From Hemibagrus wyckioides (Eukaryota; Chordata; Actinopteri; Siluriformes; Bagridae), in contig NC_080719.1 in NCBI RefSeq assembly GCF_019097595.1, positions 11,830,001-11,894,000 of the forward strand: a DNA stretch of 64,000 nucleotides, in the 5' to 3' direction. The notes beneath the pieces were generated by a model, which was not told the origin of the DNA, searched no databases, and was given only the letters and a program-made list of their open reading frames with translations. The position numbers and the translations under genes are program-made. Within the stretch, counting starts at the first letter, position 1. The number at the start of each line of letters is the position of its first letter. Shown one piece after another: positions 20,080 to 35,000 of this stretch.

Positions 20080-23000
20080 CTGAAATGAAAAGAAATCAGA
20101 AATGCCCTTTTTCATATTTATAATAAAGAAATTGTTAATTCATATTTGGGTTATTTGAATAACTGAACAAAAAATTTTGTCTTATGTATTGCCATAACAC
20201 TGAACATACTATATGAATAACACACCACAGGTTGTGCTGTTAAAGGACAACAATTCACATGGGGATGGTGTGATAATACCTGAAGTGAATTCCTGAAGCA
20301 TAGGATAGGATAGAATTTTTCTATCCTCCTATATTTTTTACCATACAAATCACTAATGGGCATTATGCTCTGAGGAGATTTGTGACAGCTTTGTAACATT
20401 TACTGTTTTCTTGCATGACACATGTCTTCTGTTTCTTCAGCTTCTATAATATTCAGACAATAATAACAGGAACTAACTTGATTCATGGATGTTCCACAAA
20501 ATTAATGTAAATCCAAATGGATAAAAATGATAAAGTTTCATATATTAATAGATTTTAAAATGTAAATGTTTGCAGATTATAGTGGTATGATAGGGAAAAC
20601 ACTTCAGGATGTATTGTTATATGAAAATAATTCATTCAAGTCACATCACAATTTTGCCACCCTGTACTGAATTGTTTTCTTATAACAGCACACCAAGATT
20701 TATTCTTAATTATCTTTAATGCAACTGATATAAAAGTCACACAAATCTACATAAATTTGGATTGTAGCAGTGTGGCCTTACCTTTTCTATATAGATGATG
20801 ATTTCATCATTGCTTAGTTTAGTGACACACTGCATCCTAACCACTGCTTGAGCAAATGCTGTAAAATGTAGAGAAATCAAATAGAATAACAGAACAGTTA
20901 TTTTTTATAGTAATAATAATAATAATAAAAAACACTTTATACAAATTCAAAGACTGAAATGTAACACAATGCCAAGAGTTAGTGTAAGATATACAATACC
21001 AGTTGATAGTGGAGCTGTCTTGGGGTGAAAACTGATAGTTGGTCGTGAAGTGGTGAATTTGTTAGTGGTTATTTTTGATGGAATTTTTGAAGAAGCTGTT
21101 GTTGGAGAAATGGTTGTGGTGGTGGTTGTTGGAGAGGTAGCTTTTGTTCTTGCAGAGGTGTTTGTGATGGTTGTTGGTGGTGGGCCAGTGGTTGTGTTTG
21201 TTGTATTTGAAGGAGTTATTGGTGTTGCAGGGGTGGTGGCTTGGCTGGTCACTGTTGTAGATGTAGATGTTTTTGGAGAGATTGTTATGTTTCTTGCCAT
21301 TGTTGGACTAATATTTGTAGACTTCAGAGGAGTTGCCAGAGAGTTTGTTGTGCTGGTTGTTGTTGATTTTGGTGCAGAGGTTTTTGCAATAGGTGTGCTG
21401 GTTGCTGTAGAAGATGTATTAATTTTTGGAGATGTGGTTATGATCTTTATGTCCCTTGGTGGACTACTGATTTTGGTGCTGGTTGCTGTATTTGGAGGAG
21501 TTATTGTTGTTGGAGAAATAGCTGTCATAGTTGGACCAATGATTGTGTTTGTTGCTGTGGGGTATGGATGAGTTTGTGTTCTTGCAGAGATGACTGTTCT
21601 AGTTATACTTGCAGAAGAGTTTGTTGGAGAAATGGTTGTGCTGGTTGTGTGATATATTGCTGGTATTGCTGGAGAAGTTGCAAAACTAATTGTTCTGGTT
21701 TGGTCTGATGGAGTTGTTAAAAAATATGATGGCATATCTATAGATGATGATTGTGAAGCTGCTGAAAGTGTACTTGTTAACTGTAGTGATATATAATCTG
21801 AGGGCAAATCTGGAGATGATAAAGTATGCTGTGATACTTCAGGGGTCTGTGTAGCAGGCAAAAATGATGACGATAATGAAGGACTTGTAAATATTGTAGT
21901 TGATTCTTGTGAAGATCTAGGTCTAGTTGTTGATTGCTGGTCTTCAGTGGTTATCAATTTTATTGCTGTAGATGTCAAAGGCAAATCTGTAGAAGATTTT
22001 GGAAAGATGGATTCTTCAACTGATGTTGAAGTTGCTCGAGCTTCAGATGGTGATATTGATAAAGATTCTGGAGCTTCAGATGTTGATGATTTGTCTGTAG
22101 ATAATTTGGGGAAAGTAAATGGTGTTGCATTTAACAATGGTGTTAAGCCTTCTGAAGATTCTAAATCTGATTGCTCTGTTAACAGGTCTGGGAAGGTAGA
22201 GAGTGATGATGTAAATGGTTGGGTTATTGAATGTCCTGGAGAGTCAGGTTTGGAGTAATCTTTGGATGAATCTGGAAAAGTAGATGGTGTTGCTGTGATA
22301 GGTTGTGTTATTGAAGGTCCTGGAGATTCACGTTTTAAGTGGTCTGAAAATGATTCTGTGGAAATAGATGGTGATGCCTTATCCAATGGTTTTGCTGATG
22401 TTTTGGGAGATTCACTTGTTGACTGATTTCTAAATAGTTCTGGGGAAGTAAAGGGTAATGTTACAAATGGTATAGATGACATCTTTGGTGTTTCAGGTGT
22501 TTCAGATGTTGATAAGTCATCTGAAGATGATACTAGCAAGATAGCTTGTGATGTTGTAACTGATGGTGTTAATGAAGTTTCGGTGTCTTCCTGTCTTAAT
22601 GAATGAGCTGTAGGCAATTCTGCAGAAGCAGGTTGAGATGCTGTAAGCAATGGTGCTGATGACATTAGTTGAGCTTGAGGTGTTGATGACTGATCTGTAG
22701 GTGATTCGACAGAAGCAGGTTGAGATGCTGTAACTGATATTGTTGAAGTTTCTAAAGATTCAGACAAGTGATGCATAGAAGATTGTGGAAAAGTAGGCGG
22801 TGATGTGACTGATTTTGTTAAGGACTCTGGAGATTCAGTTGTTAAATGATATGTGGATGCTTCCGGGAAGGTAGATGGTGATGCTTTAACCAGTTGTGTT
22901 GAATTTTCTGGAGATTCAGATGTGGATGAGTGATTTATAGATAATCCTGGGGAAGTAGATGATGAGGCTGAAACTGTTTGTCTAGATAAAGTTTCTGGGG

Positions 23001-26000
23001 ATTCAGGTATCGATGCAGGGTCTGTAAATGATTCTGAATTAGTAGCTTGTGACACTCTATCTGTTTGTATTGATGAAGTTTTCATGGCTTGAGAATTTAA
23101 CATGCTATTTGTAGAGAATTCTGTGGCAGTAGATGGTAAAACAGTATTTGATTTTGTTGATGATTGTAAATAGCCAGTTCTAGATGTTTCTGGTGAAGTA
23201 GAAGGTGATGCTGTAACTGTTTGTCTTGATGTAGTTCCTGGAAATTCAGATGTTGATGGTTCTGCTTTAGTAGGCTGTAACACACTATCTGTTTGTATTG
23301 ATGATGTTTCTGTGGCTTCAGATTTTAAGAAGTGATGTGTAGATAATTCTGTGAAAGCAGAAGGTGTTAATGAATGATCTGTAAGCAATTGTGCAGAAGC
23401 AGGCTGTGATGCTGTGATAACTGATTTTATTGATGAAGGATCTGTAGCTGTATGTGTTAATGAATTATCTGTAGGCAATTCGGCAAAAGCAGATTGTACT
23501 ATAGTAACTGAATCTGTTGAAGTTTCTGGAGATTCAGATGTTAATAAGTGGCTTTTGTGCAATTCTGTAGAAATTGGTGGTGACGTAACTGAAATTGTTG
23601 ATGAAGTATCTAGAGATTCAGTTATTGAATTATCTGAAGATGATTCTGGTGGTGATGCTGTAATTGTTTGTGTTGCTAAAGTTCCTGGAGATTCAGATGA
23701 TGACTGATCTGTACATGATTCCGTGTTAGTAGGTTGTGACACTCCATCTGTTTGCATTGATGAAGTTTTTCTGGCTTCATATGTTAAAGAGTAATGTGTA
23801 GATGATTCTGCCAAAGTAGATGGTAACGCTTTAACTGATTTTGTTGTCATTTCTGGTGACTCCTTTGTTAATTGACTTGTAGATGTTTCTGGTGAAGTTC
23901 CAAATGTTGAAGACTGATCTGTAAATGATTCTAGGAAAGTAGATGGCAAGGATTCAGCTGTTTGTCTTGATGAAGTTTTGGGAAATTCAGATCTTAATGA
24001 GTGATCTGTTGGTGAATCTGTGTTAGTAGGTGGTGACACTCTATGTGTCTTTGAGGCTTGTATTGATGAAGTTTTTGAGGCTTCAGATGTTAAGGAGTAA
24101 TGTGTAGAAGATTCTCCCAAAGTAGATTGTGATGCTTTAACTGATTTTGTTATTGTTTCAAGTGAAGGAGGAGGTTCTGCTGTAACTGTTTGTGTTAATA
24201 CATTTTCTGTGGAATCAGATCTTGATGAGTGATCTGGAGCTGATCCTGGGGAAGAAGATGATGAAGCTGTAACTGTTTGTCTTGATGAAGTTGCTAGAGC
24301 TTCAGATGTTAATGAATGATCTGTATATAATTGTGGTGATACAGGTGTTGATGTAACCAATGATGTTGATAACATTTCTGGAGCTTCAGGAGTTGAGGAG
24401 TGATCTCTAGGTGATTCTGTAGAAGCGGATTGTGATACTATAACTGTTTGTGTCGATGTAGTTTTTGTAGCTTTGGGTGTAAATGAAAATTCTGTAGAGA
24501 ATTCTGTGGAAGCAGGTTGAGATGCTGTAGCTGAATTTATTGAAGTTTCTGAAGATTCAAGTGTTAGCAAGTGATGTGTAGAAGTCTGTGGAAAAGTCAT
24601 TGATGATGTGGCTGATTTTGTTGAGGACTCTGGAAATTCAATTGTTGAATGATTTTTAGAAGCTTCTGGGAAGGTAAATGGCGATGGTCTAACCAATGGT
24701 GTTGAATTTTCTGGAGATTTAGATGTGGATAAGTGATCTATAGATGATCCTGGGGAAGGAGATGGAGTTGTAATTGTTTGTTTTGATGAGGTTTCTGGAG
24801 ATTCAGGTATTGATGAGGGGACTGGGGAAGTATATGGTGATGTAACAAATGGTATAGATGACATCTTTGGTGTTTCAGGTGTTTCAGATGTTGATAAGTC
24901 ATATGAAGATGATACTAGCGAGATAGCTTGTGATGTTGTAACTGATGGTGTTAATGAAGTTTCTGTGTCTTCCTGTCTTAATGAATGATCTGTAAGCAAT
25001 TCTGCAGAAGCAGGTTGAGATGCTATAAGCAATGGTGCTGATGACATTAGTTGAGCTTGAGGTGTTGATGACTGATCTTTAGGTGATTTGACAGAAGCAG
25101 GTTGAGATGCTGTAACTGATATTGTTGTTGAAGTTTCTAAAGATTCGGACAAGTGATGCATAGAAGATTGTGGAAAAGTAGGCGGTGATGTGACTGATTT
25201 TGTTAAAGACTCTGGAGATTCAGTTGTTAAATGATATGTGGATGCTTCTGGGAAGGTAGATGGTGATGGTCTAACCAGTTGTGTTGAATTTTCTGGAGAT
25301 TCAGATGTGGATGAGTGATTTATAGATGATCCTGGGGAAGTAGATGATGAGGCTGAAACTGTTTGTCTAGATAAAGTTTCTGGGGATTCAGGTATCGATG
25401 CAGGGTCTGTAAATGATTCTGAATTAGTAGCTTGTGACACTCTATCTGTTTGTATTGATGAAGTTTTCATGGCTTGAGAATTTAACATGCTATTTGTAGA
25501 GAATTCTGTGGCAGTAGATGGTAAAACAGTATTTGATTTTGTTGATGATTGTAAATAGTCAGTTCTAGATGTTTCTGATGAAGTAGGAGGTGATGCTGTA
25601 ACTGTTTGTCTTGATGTAGTTCCTGGAAATTCAGATGTTGATGGTTCTGCTTTAGTAGGCTGTAACACACTATCTGTTTGTATTGATGTTTTTGTGGCTT
25701 CAGATTTTAAGAAGTGATGTGTAGATAATTCTGTGAAAGCAGAAGGTGTTAATGAATGATCTGTAAGCAATTGTGCAGAACCAGGCTGTGATGCTGTAAC
25801 TGAATTTGTTGTAGTTACTGGAGATATAGATGTTGATGGCTGATCTGTAGATGATTCTGTTGAAGTAGATGGTAAGGCTGTAACTGTTTGCCTAGATGAA
25901 GTTACTGGTAATTCAGTTGTTGATGAGTGATCTGGAAGTGATTCTAGCAAAACAGAGTGTGATGTAACAGATGCTGCTGATGAAGGATCTGCAGCTTCAT

Positions 26001-29000
26001 GTGTTAATGAATTATCTGTAATCAATTCTACAGAAGCAAATTGTGTTATTGTAACTGAATCTGTTGAAGTTTCTGGAGATTCAGATGTTAACGAGAGGCC
26101 TTTGTGCAATTCTGTAAAAGTTGGTGGTGATGTAACTGAAATTATTGATGAAGTTTCCATAGATTCAGTTATTGAATCATCTGAAGATGATTCTGGTGGT
26201 GATGCTGTAATTCTTTGTGTAGCTAAAGTTCCTGGAGATTCAGATGTTGTTAAGAGATCTGTAGACGATTCCAGTGAAATAAATGATGAAGTAACCAATA
26301 GTGCTGATGATCTTTGTAGAGCTTGACGTGTTGATGACTGATCTGTAGGTGATTCGACAGCAGCAGGTTGAGATGCTGTAACTGATATTGTTGTTGAAGT
26401 TTCTGAAGATTCAGATGTTAACAAGTGATGCGTAGAAGATTGTCGAAAAGTAGGTGATGTGACTGATTTTGTTAAGGATTCTGAAGATTCAAATGTTGAA
26501 TGATTTGTAGATGCTTCTGGGAAGGTAGATGGTGATGCTCTAAACAATTGTGTTGAATTTTCTTGAGATTCAGATGTGGTTGAGTCATCGGTAAAAGATG
26601 CTGGGGAAGTAGATGATGAAGCTGTAACTGTTTGTCTTGATGAGGTTTCTGGATATTTAGATGTTGATGAGTGGTCTGTATGTGATTTTGTGTTAGTTGG
26701 TCGTGACACTCTATCTGTTTGTACTGACGTTTTCATGGCTTGAGAATTTAAGATGCTATTTGTATACAATTTTGTGGAGGTAGATGGTAAAGTAGTATTT
26801 GATTTTGTTGATGATTCTGGATAGTCAGTTCTAGATGTTTCTGATGTAGTAGGAGGTGATGTTGTAACTGTTTGGCTTGATGTAGTTTCTGGAAATTCGG
26901 ATGCTGATGACTGATCTGTACGTGATTCCGTGTTAGTAGGTTGTGACACTCCATCTGTTTGCATTGATGAGGTTTTACTGGCTTCATATGTTTTGAAGTA
27001 ATGTGTAGATGATTCTGCTAAAGTAGATGGTAATGCTTGAACTGATTTTGTTGGCATTTCTGGTGAGTCTGTTGTTAATTGATCTGTAGATGTTTCTGGT
27101 GAAGTAGCAGGTGATGATTCAGTTGTTTGTGTTAATACATTTTCTGTGTACTCAGGTCTTGATGAATGATATGGATATGATTCTAGTGACATAGATGGTG
27201 GTGTAACTTGTCTTGATGACATTTCGGGAGCCTCAGGTGTTAATGAGTAACCTGTATGCCAATCTGGGGACATAGATGGTAAGCCTGAAATCGTTTGTTT
27301 CAAAAAAGTTTCTGTAGACTCAGATGCTGAGGACTGGTCAGTAGATGCTTCTGCATTAGTAGGTCTTGACACTGTATCTGTATGTTTTGAAATTTTTGTG
27401 GCTTCAGATTTAAAGAAGTGATTTGTAGATAACTCTGTGGAAGCAGAAGGTAATGTGACAATTAATTGTTTAGTTGTTTTTGGAGACTCAGTTGTTGAAT
27501 GATTTGTAGAAGTTTCTGCTGAAGTAGATGTTTGTGTTGATAACGTTTTCTGTGATTCATATCTTGATGAGTGATCTGGAATTGATTCTAGCAATGTAGA
27601 TGGTGATGTAACTGATGGTGTTGGAGAAGTTTCTCCTGAAGTAGGAAGTGATGCTGTAAATGTTTGTGTTGATAAAGTTTTTGGTGATTTATATCTTGAT
27701 GAGTGATCTGGAAATGATTCTAGCGACATAGATGGTGATGTTGTAACCAATGGTATAATTGAAGTTTTGGGGACTTCAGGTGATTCAGATGTTGATAAGT
27801 CATTTGAAGATGATTCTAGCAAGATAGCTTGTGATGTTGTAACTGATGGTGTTGATGAAGTTTCTGTTTCTTTCTGTCTTAATAAATGAGCTGTAGGCAA
27901 TTCTGCAGAAGCAGGTTGATATGCTGTAATTGAATTTGTTGAAGTTTCTGAAGAGTCAGATGTTAACAAGTGATGCATAGAAGATCGTGGAGAAGTAGGT
28001 GGCAATGTGACTGAGTTTGTTAAGGACACTGGAGACTCACTTGTTAAATGATATGTGGATGCTTCTGGGAAGGTAGATGGTGATGGTCTAATCAATTGTG
28101 TTGAATTTTCTGGAGATTCAGATGTGGATGAGTGATTTAGAGATAATCCTGGGGAAGTAGATGATGAGGCTGAAAGTGTTTGTCTAGATAAAGTTTCTGG
28201 GGATTCAGGTATTGATGAGAGGTCTGTTAATGATTCTGAATTAGTAGGTTGTGACACTTTATCTGCTTGTATTGGTGAAGTTTTAATGGATGGATAATTT
28301 AAGATGCCATTTGTAGAGAATTCTGTGGAAGTACCATCAGTATTTGATGTTGTTGATGATAGTGGATAGTCAGTTCTAGATGTTTCTGGTGAAGTAGAAG
28401 GTGATGCTGTAACTGTTTGTCTTGATGTAGTTTCTGGAAATTCAGATGTTGATGGTTCTGCTTTAGTAGGCTGTGACACACTATCTGTTTGTTTTGATGA
28501 TGTTTTTGTGGCTTCAGATTTTAAGAAATGATGTGTAGATGATTCTGTGAAAGCAGAAGGTGTTAATGAATGATCTGTAAGCAATTGTGCAGAAGCATGC
28601 TGTGATGCTGTAACTGAATTTGTTGTAGATATTGATGTTGATGACTGATCTGTAGATGATTCCGTTGAAGTAGATGGTAAGGCTGTAACTGTTTGCCTAG
28701 ATGAAGTTTCTGGTAATTCAGTTGTTGATGAGTGATCTGGAAGTGATTCTAGCAAAATAGAGTGTGATGTAACTGATGTTATTGATGAAGGATCTGTAGC
28801 TGTATGTGTTAATGAATTATCTGTAGGCAATTCGGCAAAAGCAGATTGTACTATAGTAACTGAATCTGTTGAAGTTTCTGGAGATTCAGATGTTAATAAG
28901 TGGCTTTTGTGCAATTCTGTAGAAATTGGTGGTGACGTAACTGAAATTGTTGATGAAGTATCTAGAGATTCAGTTATTGAATTATCTGAAGATGATTCTG

Positions 29001-32000
29001 GTGGTAATTCTGTAATTGTTTGTGTTGCTAAAGTTCCTGGAGATTCAGATGATGACTGATCTGTACATGATTCCGTGTTAGTAGGTTGTGACACTCCATC
29101 TGTTTGCATTGATGAAGTTTTTCTGGCTTCATATGTTAAAGAGTAATGTGTAGATGATTCTGCCAAAGTAGATGGTAATGCTTTAACTGATTTTGTTGTC
29201 ATTTCTGGTGACTCCTTTGTTAATTGACTTGTAGATGTTTCTGGTGAAGTTCCAAATGTTGAAGACTGATCTCTAAATGATTCTAGGAAAGTAGATGGCA
29301 AGGATTCAGCTGTTTGTCTTGATGAAGTTTTGGGAAATTCAGATCTTAATGAGTGATCTGTTGGTGAATCTGTGTTAGTAGGTGGTGACACTCTATGTGT
29401 CTTTGAGGCTTGTATTGATGAAGTTTTTGAGGCTTCAGATGTTAAGGAGTAATGTGTAGAAGATTCTCCCAAAGTAGATTGTGATGCTTTAACTGATTTT
29501 GTTATTGTTTCAAGTGAAGGAGGAGGTTCTGCTGTAACTGTTTGTGTTAATACATTTTCTGTGGAATCAGATCTTGATGAGTGATCTGGAGCTGATCCTG
29601 GGGAAGAAGATGATGAAGCTGTAACTGTTTGTCTTGATGAAGTTGCTAGAGCTTCAGATGTTAATGAATGATCTGTATATAATTGTGGTGATACAGGTGT
29701 TGATGTAACCAATGATGTTGATAACATTTCTGGAGCTTCAGGAGTTGAGGAGTGATCTCTAGGTGATTCTGTAGAAGCGGATTGTGATACTATAACTGTT
29801 TGTGTCGATGTAGTTTTTGTAGCTTTGGGTGTAAATGAAAATTCTGTAGAGAATTCTGTGGAAGCAGGTTGAGATGCTGTAGCTGAATTTATTGAAGTTT
29901 CTGAAGATTCAAGTGTTAGCAAGTGATGTGTAGAAGTCTGTGGAAAAGTCATTGATGATGTGGCTGATTTTGTTGAGGACTCTGGAAATTCAATTGTTGA
30001 ATGATTTTTAGAAGCTTCTGGGAAGGTAAATGGCGATGGTCTAACCAATGGTGTTGAATTTTCTGGAGATTTAGATGTGGATAAGTGATCTATAGATGAT
30101 CCTGGGGAAGGAGATGGAGTTGTAATTGTTTGTTTTGATGAGGTTTTTGGAGATTCAGGTATTGATGAGGGGACTATAAATGATTCTGCATTAGTAGGTT
30201 GTGACACCCTATCTGTTTGTATTGATGACGCTTGTAATTCTGTAGAAATTGGTGGTGATGTAACTGAAATTGTTGATGAAGTATCTGGAGATTCAGTTAT
30301 TGAATTATCTGAAGATGAGTCTGATGATCCTGGTGGTGATGCTGTAATTGTTTGTGTTACTAAAGTTCCTGGAGATTTTGATGTTGTTAAGAAGTCTGCA
30401 TACGATTCCAATGAAATAAATGATGACATATCCAATGGTGCTGATGACCTTTTTTGAGCTTGACGTGTTGATGACTGATCTGTAGTTGATTTGACAGCAG
30501 CAGGTTGAGATTCTGTGACTGATATTGTTGGTGAAGTTTCTGAAGATTCAGATGTTACCAAGTGATGCGTAGAAGATTGTCTAGAAATTGGTGGTGATGT
30601 GACTGATTTTGTTAAGGATTCTGAAGATTCAAACGTTAAATGATTTGTAGATGCTTCTGGGAAGGTAGATGGTGATGCTCTAAATAAGTGTGTTGAATTT
30701 TCTCGAGATGCAGATGTGGTTGAGTCATGTGTAAAAGATGCTGGGGACGTAGATGATGAGGCTGTAACTGTTTGTCTTGATGTGGTTTTCATGGCTTGAG
30801 AATATAAGATGCTATTTGTAGACAATTTTGTGGAGGTAGATGGTGAAGCAGTATTTGATTTTGTTGATGATTGTGGATAGTCAGTTCTAGATGTTTCTGA
30901 TGAAGTAGGAAGTGATGCTGTTTGTCTTGATGTAGTTTCTGGTAATTCAGATGTTATTGACTGATCTGTCCGTGATTCTATGTTAGTAGGTCGTGAAACT
31001 TCATCTGTTTGCTTTGTTGAAGTTTTTCTGGCTTTAGATGTTAAGGAGTAGTGTGTAGATGACTCTGCTAAAGTAGATGGTAATGATTTAACTGATTTTG
31101 TTGGCGTTTCTGGTGAGTCGGTTGTTATTTGATCTGTATACGTTTCTGGTGAAGTAACAGGTGATGCTGTAATTATTTGTTTTAATACATTTTCTGTGGA
31201 TTCAGGTCTTGATGAACGATCTGGATATGATTCTAGTGACATAGATGGTGATGTACCTGGTCTTGATGACATTTTGGGAGCCTCAGGTGTTAATGAGTAA
31301 CCTGTAAGCCAGTCTGGGGATGTAGATGGTAAGTCTGAAATTGTTTGTGATGTTGAAGTTTCTGTAGACTCATATGCTGAGGGGTGATCTGTAGATGCTT
31401 CTGCATTAGTAGGTCCTAACACTGTATGTGTTTGTATTGAAGTGTTTGTGGCTTCAGATTTTAAGAAGTGATGTGTAGATAACTCTGTGGAAGCAGATGG
31501 TAAAGCAGTATTTGATTTTGTTGATGACTGTGGATAGTCAGTTCTAGATGTTAATGGTGAAGTAGGAGGTGATGCTGTAACTGTTTGTCTTGATGAAGTT
31601 TTTAAAGACTCAATTGTTAATGAGTGATCTGTAGCTGATTCTACGTTAGTAGTTTGTGATACTCCAACTGTTTCTGATGAAGTAGCAGTCGATGCAGTAA
31701 TTGTTTGTGTTAATACATTTTTTGTGGATTCAGATTTTGATATGTGATCTGGAGATGATTCTAGTAATATAGATGGTGATGTTGTAACCGATAGTTTTGA
31801 TGACATTTCTGGAGCTGCAGGTGTTAATGAGTGACCTGTAGGCAAATATGGGGACATAGATGGTAACGCTGAAACAGTTTGTATTGATGAAGTTTCTGAA
31901 GACTCAGATGCTGAAGAATGATCGGTAGATGGTTCTGCTTTAGAAGATTGTAACATGTTATCTGTTTGTATTGATGTTTTTGTAGCTTCAGATTTTAAGG

Positions 32001-35000
32001 AGTGATGTGTAGATAATTCTGTAGAAGCAGATCGTAATGTGACAATTGATTTAGTTGACATTTCTGGAGACTCAGTTAATGAAAGATTTGTAGATGTTTC
32101 TTCTGAAGTAGAAGGTGTTTGTGTTGGTAATGTTTTTGGTGATTCATATCTTGATGAGTGATCTGGAATTGATTCTAGCAACGCAGATAGTGATGTAACT
32201 GATGTTGGTGAAGTTTCTGTAGCTTCAGGTGTTACTGAATGGTCTGTGGGCAATTCTGAAGAAGCAGCCTGTGATGCTGTAACTGAATTTGTTGTAGTTA
32301 CTGGAGATATAGATGTTGATGACTGATCTGTAGATGATTCTGTTGAAGTAGATGGTAAGGCTGTAACTGTTTGCTTAGATGACGTTTCTGGTAATTCAGG
32401 TGTTGAGTGATCTGGAAGTGATTCTTGCAAAATAGAGTCTGATGTTATTGATGCTGTTAATGAAGGATCTGCAGCTTTATGTGTTAATGAATTATCTATA
32501 TTCAATTCTGCAGAAGCAGATTGTGATATTGTAACTGAATTTGTTGAAGTTTCCAGATATTCAGATGTTAATGAGAGGCCTTTGTGCAATTCTCTGGAAA
32601 TTGGTGGTGATGTAACTGAAATTGTTGATGAAGTTTCCATAGATTCAGTTATTGAATAATCTGAATATGATTCTGATAACTCTGGTGGTGATGCTGTAAT
32701 TTGTGTTACTAATATTCTTGGAGATTCAGATGCTGTTAAGAGATCTGTAAATGATTCCAGTGAAATAGATGATGAAATATCCACTGGTGCTAATGACATC
32801 TGTTGAGCTTGACGAGTTGATGACTGATCTGTAGGTGATTTGACAGCAGCATGTTGAGATGCTGCAACTGATTTTGTTGTTGAAGTTTCTGAAGATTTAG
32901 ATGTTAACAAGTGATGCGCAGAAGATTGTGGAGAAGTAGGTGGTGATGTGACTGTTTTTGTTAAGGATTCTGAAGATTCAACTGTTAAATGATTTGTAGA
33001 TGCTTTTGGGAAGGTAGATGGTGATGCTCTAAATAAGTATGTTGAATTTTCTTGAGATGCAGATGTGGTTGAGTCATCTGTAAAAGATGCTGGGGAAGTA
33101 GATGATGAGGCTGTAACTGTTTGTCTTGATGAGGTTTCTGGATATTCAGATGTTGATGAGTGATCTGTTCGTGATTCTGTGTTAGTAGGTCGTGACAGTC
33201 TTTCTATTTGTACTGATGAAGTTTTGGTGGCTTGAGAAATTAAGATGCTATTTGTAGACAATTTTGTGGAAGTAGATGGTAAAGCAGTATTTGATTTTGT
33301 TGATGATTGTGGATTGTCACTTCTAGATGTTTCTGATGAAGTATGAGGTGATGCTGTAACTGTTTGTCTTGATGTAGTTTCTGGTAATTCAGATGTTATT
33401 GACTGTTCTGTACGTGGTTCTGTGTTAGTAGGTTGTGACACTCTATCTGTTTGCAATGTTGAAGTTTTTCTGCCTTCATATGTTAAGGAGTAGTGTGTGG
33501 ATGATTCTGCTAAAGTAGATGGTAATGCTTTAACTGAATTTGTTGGTGTTTCTGGTGAGTCGGTTGTTATTTGATCTGTAGAAGTTTCTGGTGAAGTAAC
33601 AGGTGATGTTGTAATTATTTGTTTCAATACATTTTCTGTGGATTCAGGTCTTGATGAATGATCTGGATATGATTCTAGTGACATAGATGGTGATGTACCT
33701 GGTCTTGATAACATTTTGTGAGCCTCATGTGTTACTGAGTAACCTGTAAGCCTATCTGGGGATGTAGATGGTAAATCTGAAATTGTTTGTGATGTTGAAG
33801 TTTCTGTAGACTCATATGCTGAGGAGTAATTTATAGATGCTTCTGCATTAGTAGGTCCTAACACCGTATATGTATGTATTGAAGTTTTTGTGACTTCAGA
33901 TTTTAAGAAGTGATGTGTAGATAACTCTGTGGAAGCAGATGGTAATGTGACAATTAATTTTTTTGGTGTTTCTGGAGACTCTGTAGAAGTAGATGGTAAA
34001 GCAGTATTTGATTTTGTTGATGACTGTGGATAGTCAGTTCTAGATGTTTCTGGTAAAGTAGGAGGTGATGCTGTAACTGTTTGTCTTGATGAAGTTTCTA
34101 AAGATTCAATTATTAATATGTGATCTGTAGCTGATTCTATATTAGTAGATTGTGATACTCCAACTGTTTCTGATGAAGTAGCAGTTGATGCAGTAATTGT
34201 TTGTGTTAATACATTTTTTGTGGATTCAGATTTTGATATGTGATCTGGAGATGATTCTAGTAATATAGATGGTGATGTTGAAACCGATAGTTTTGATGAC
34301 ATTTCGGGAGCTGCAGGTGTTAGTGAGTGACCTGTAGGCAAATATGGGGACATAGATGGTAACGCTGAAACAGCTTGTATTGATGAAGTTTCTGAAGACT
34401 CAGATGCTGAAGAATGATCAGTAGATGGTTCTGCTTTAGAAGATTGTAACATGTTATCTGTTTGTATTGATGATGTTTTTGTAGCTTCAGATTTTAAGGA
34501 GTGATGTGTAGATAATTCTGTAGAAGCAGATCGTAATGTGACAATTGATTTAGTTGACATTTCTGGAGACTCAGTTAATGAAAGATTTGTAGATGTTTCT
34601 TCTGAAGTAGGAGGTGTTTGTGTTGGTAACGTTTTTGGTGATTCATATCTTGATGAGTGATCTGGAATTGATTCTAGCAACGTAGATGGTGATGTAACTG
34701 ATGTTGTTGGTGAAGTTTCTGTAGCTTCAGGTGTGAATGAATTATCTGTAAGCAATTCTACAGAAGCAGATTGTGATATTGTAACTGAATCTGTTAACGA
34801 GAGGCCTTTGTGCAATCCTGTAAAAATTGGTAGTGATGTAAATGAAATTTTTGATGAAGTATCCATAGATTCAGTTATTGAATTATCTGAAGATTCTGGT
34901 GGTGATGCTGTAATTGTTTGTGTTGCTAAATTTCCTGGAGATTCAGATGTTGTTAAGAGATCTGTAGACGATTCCCATGAAATAAATGATAAAGTGACCA

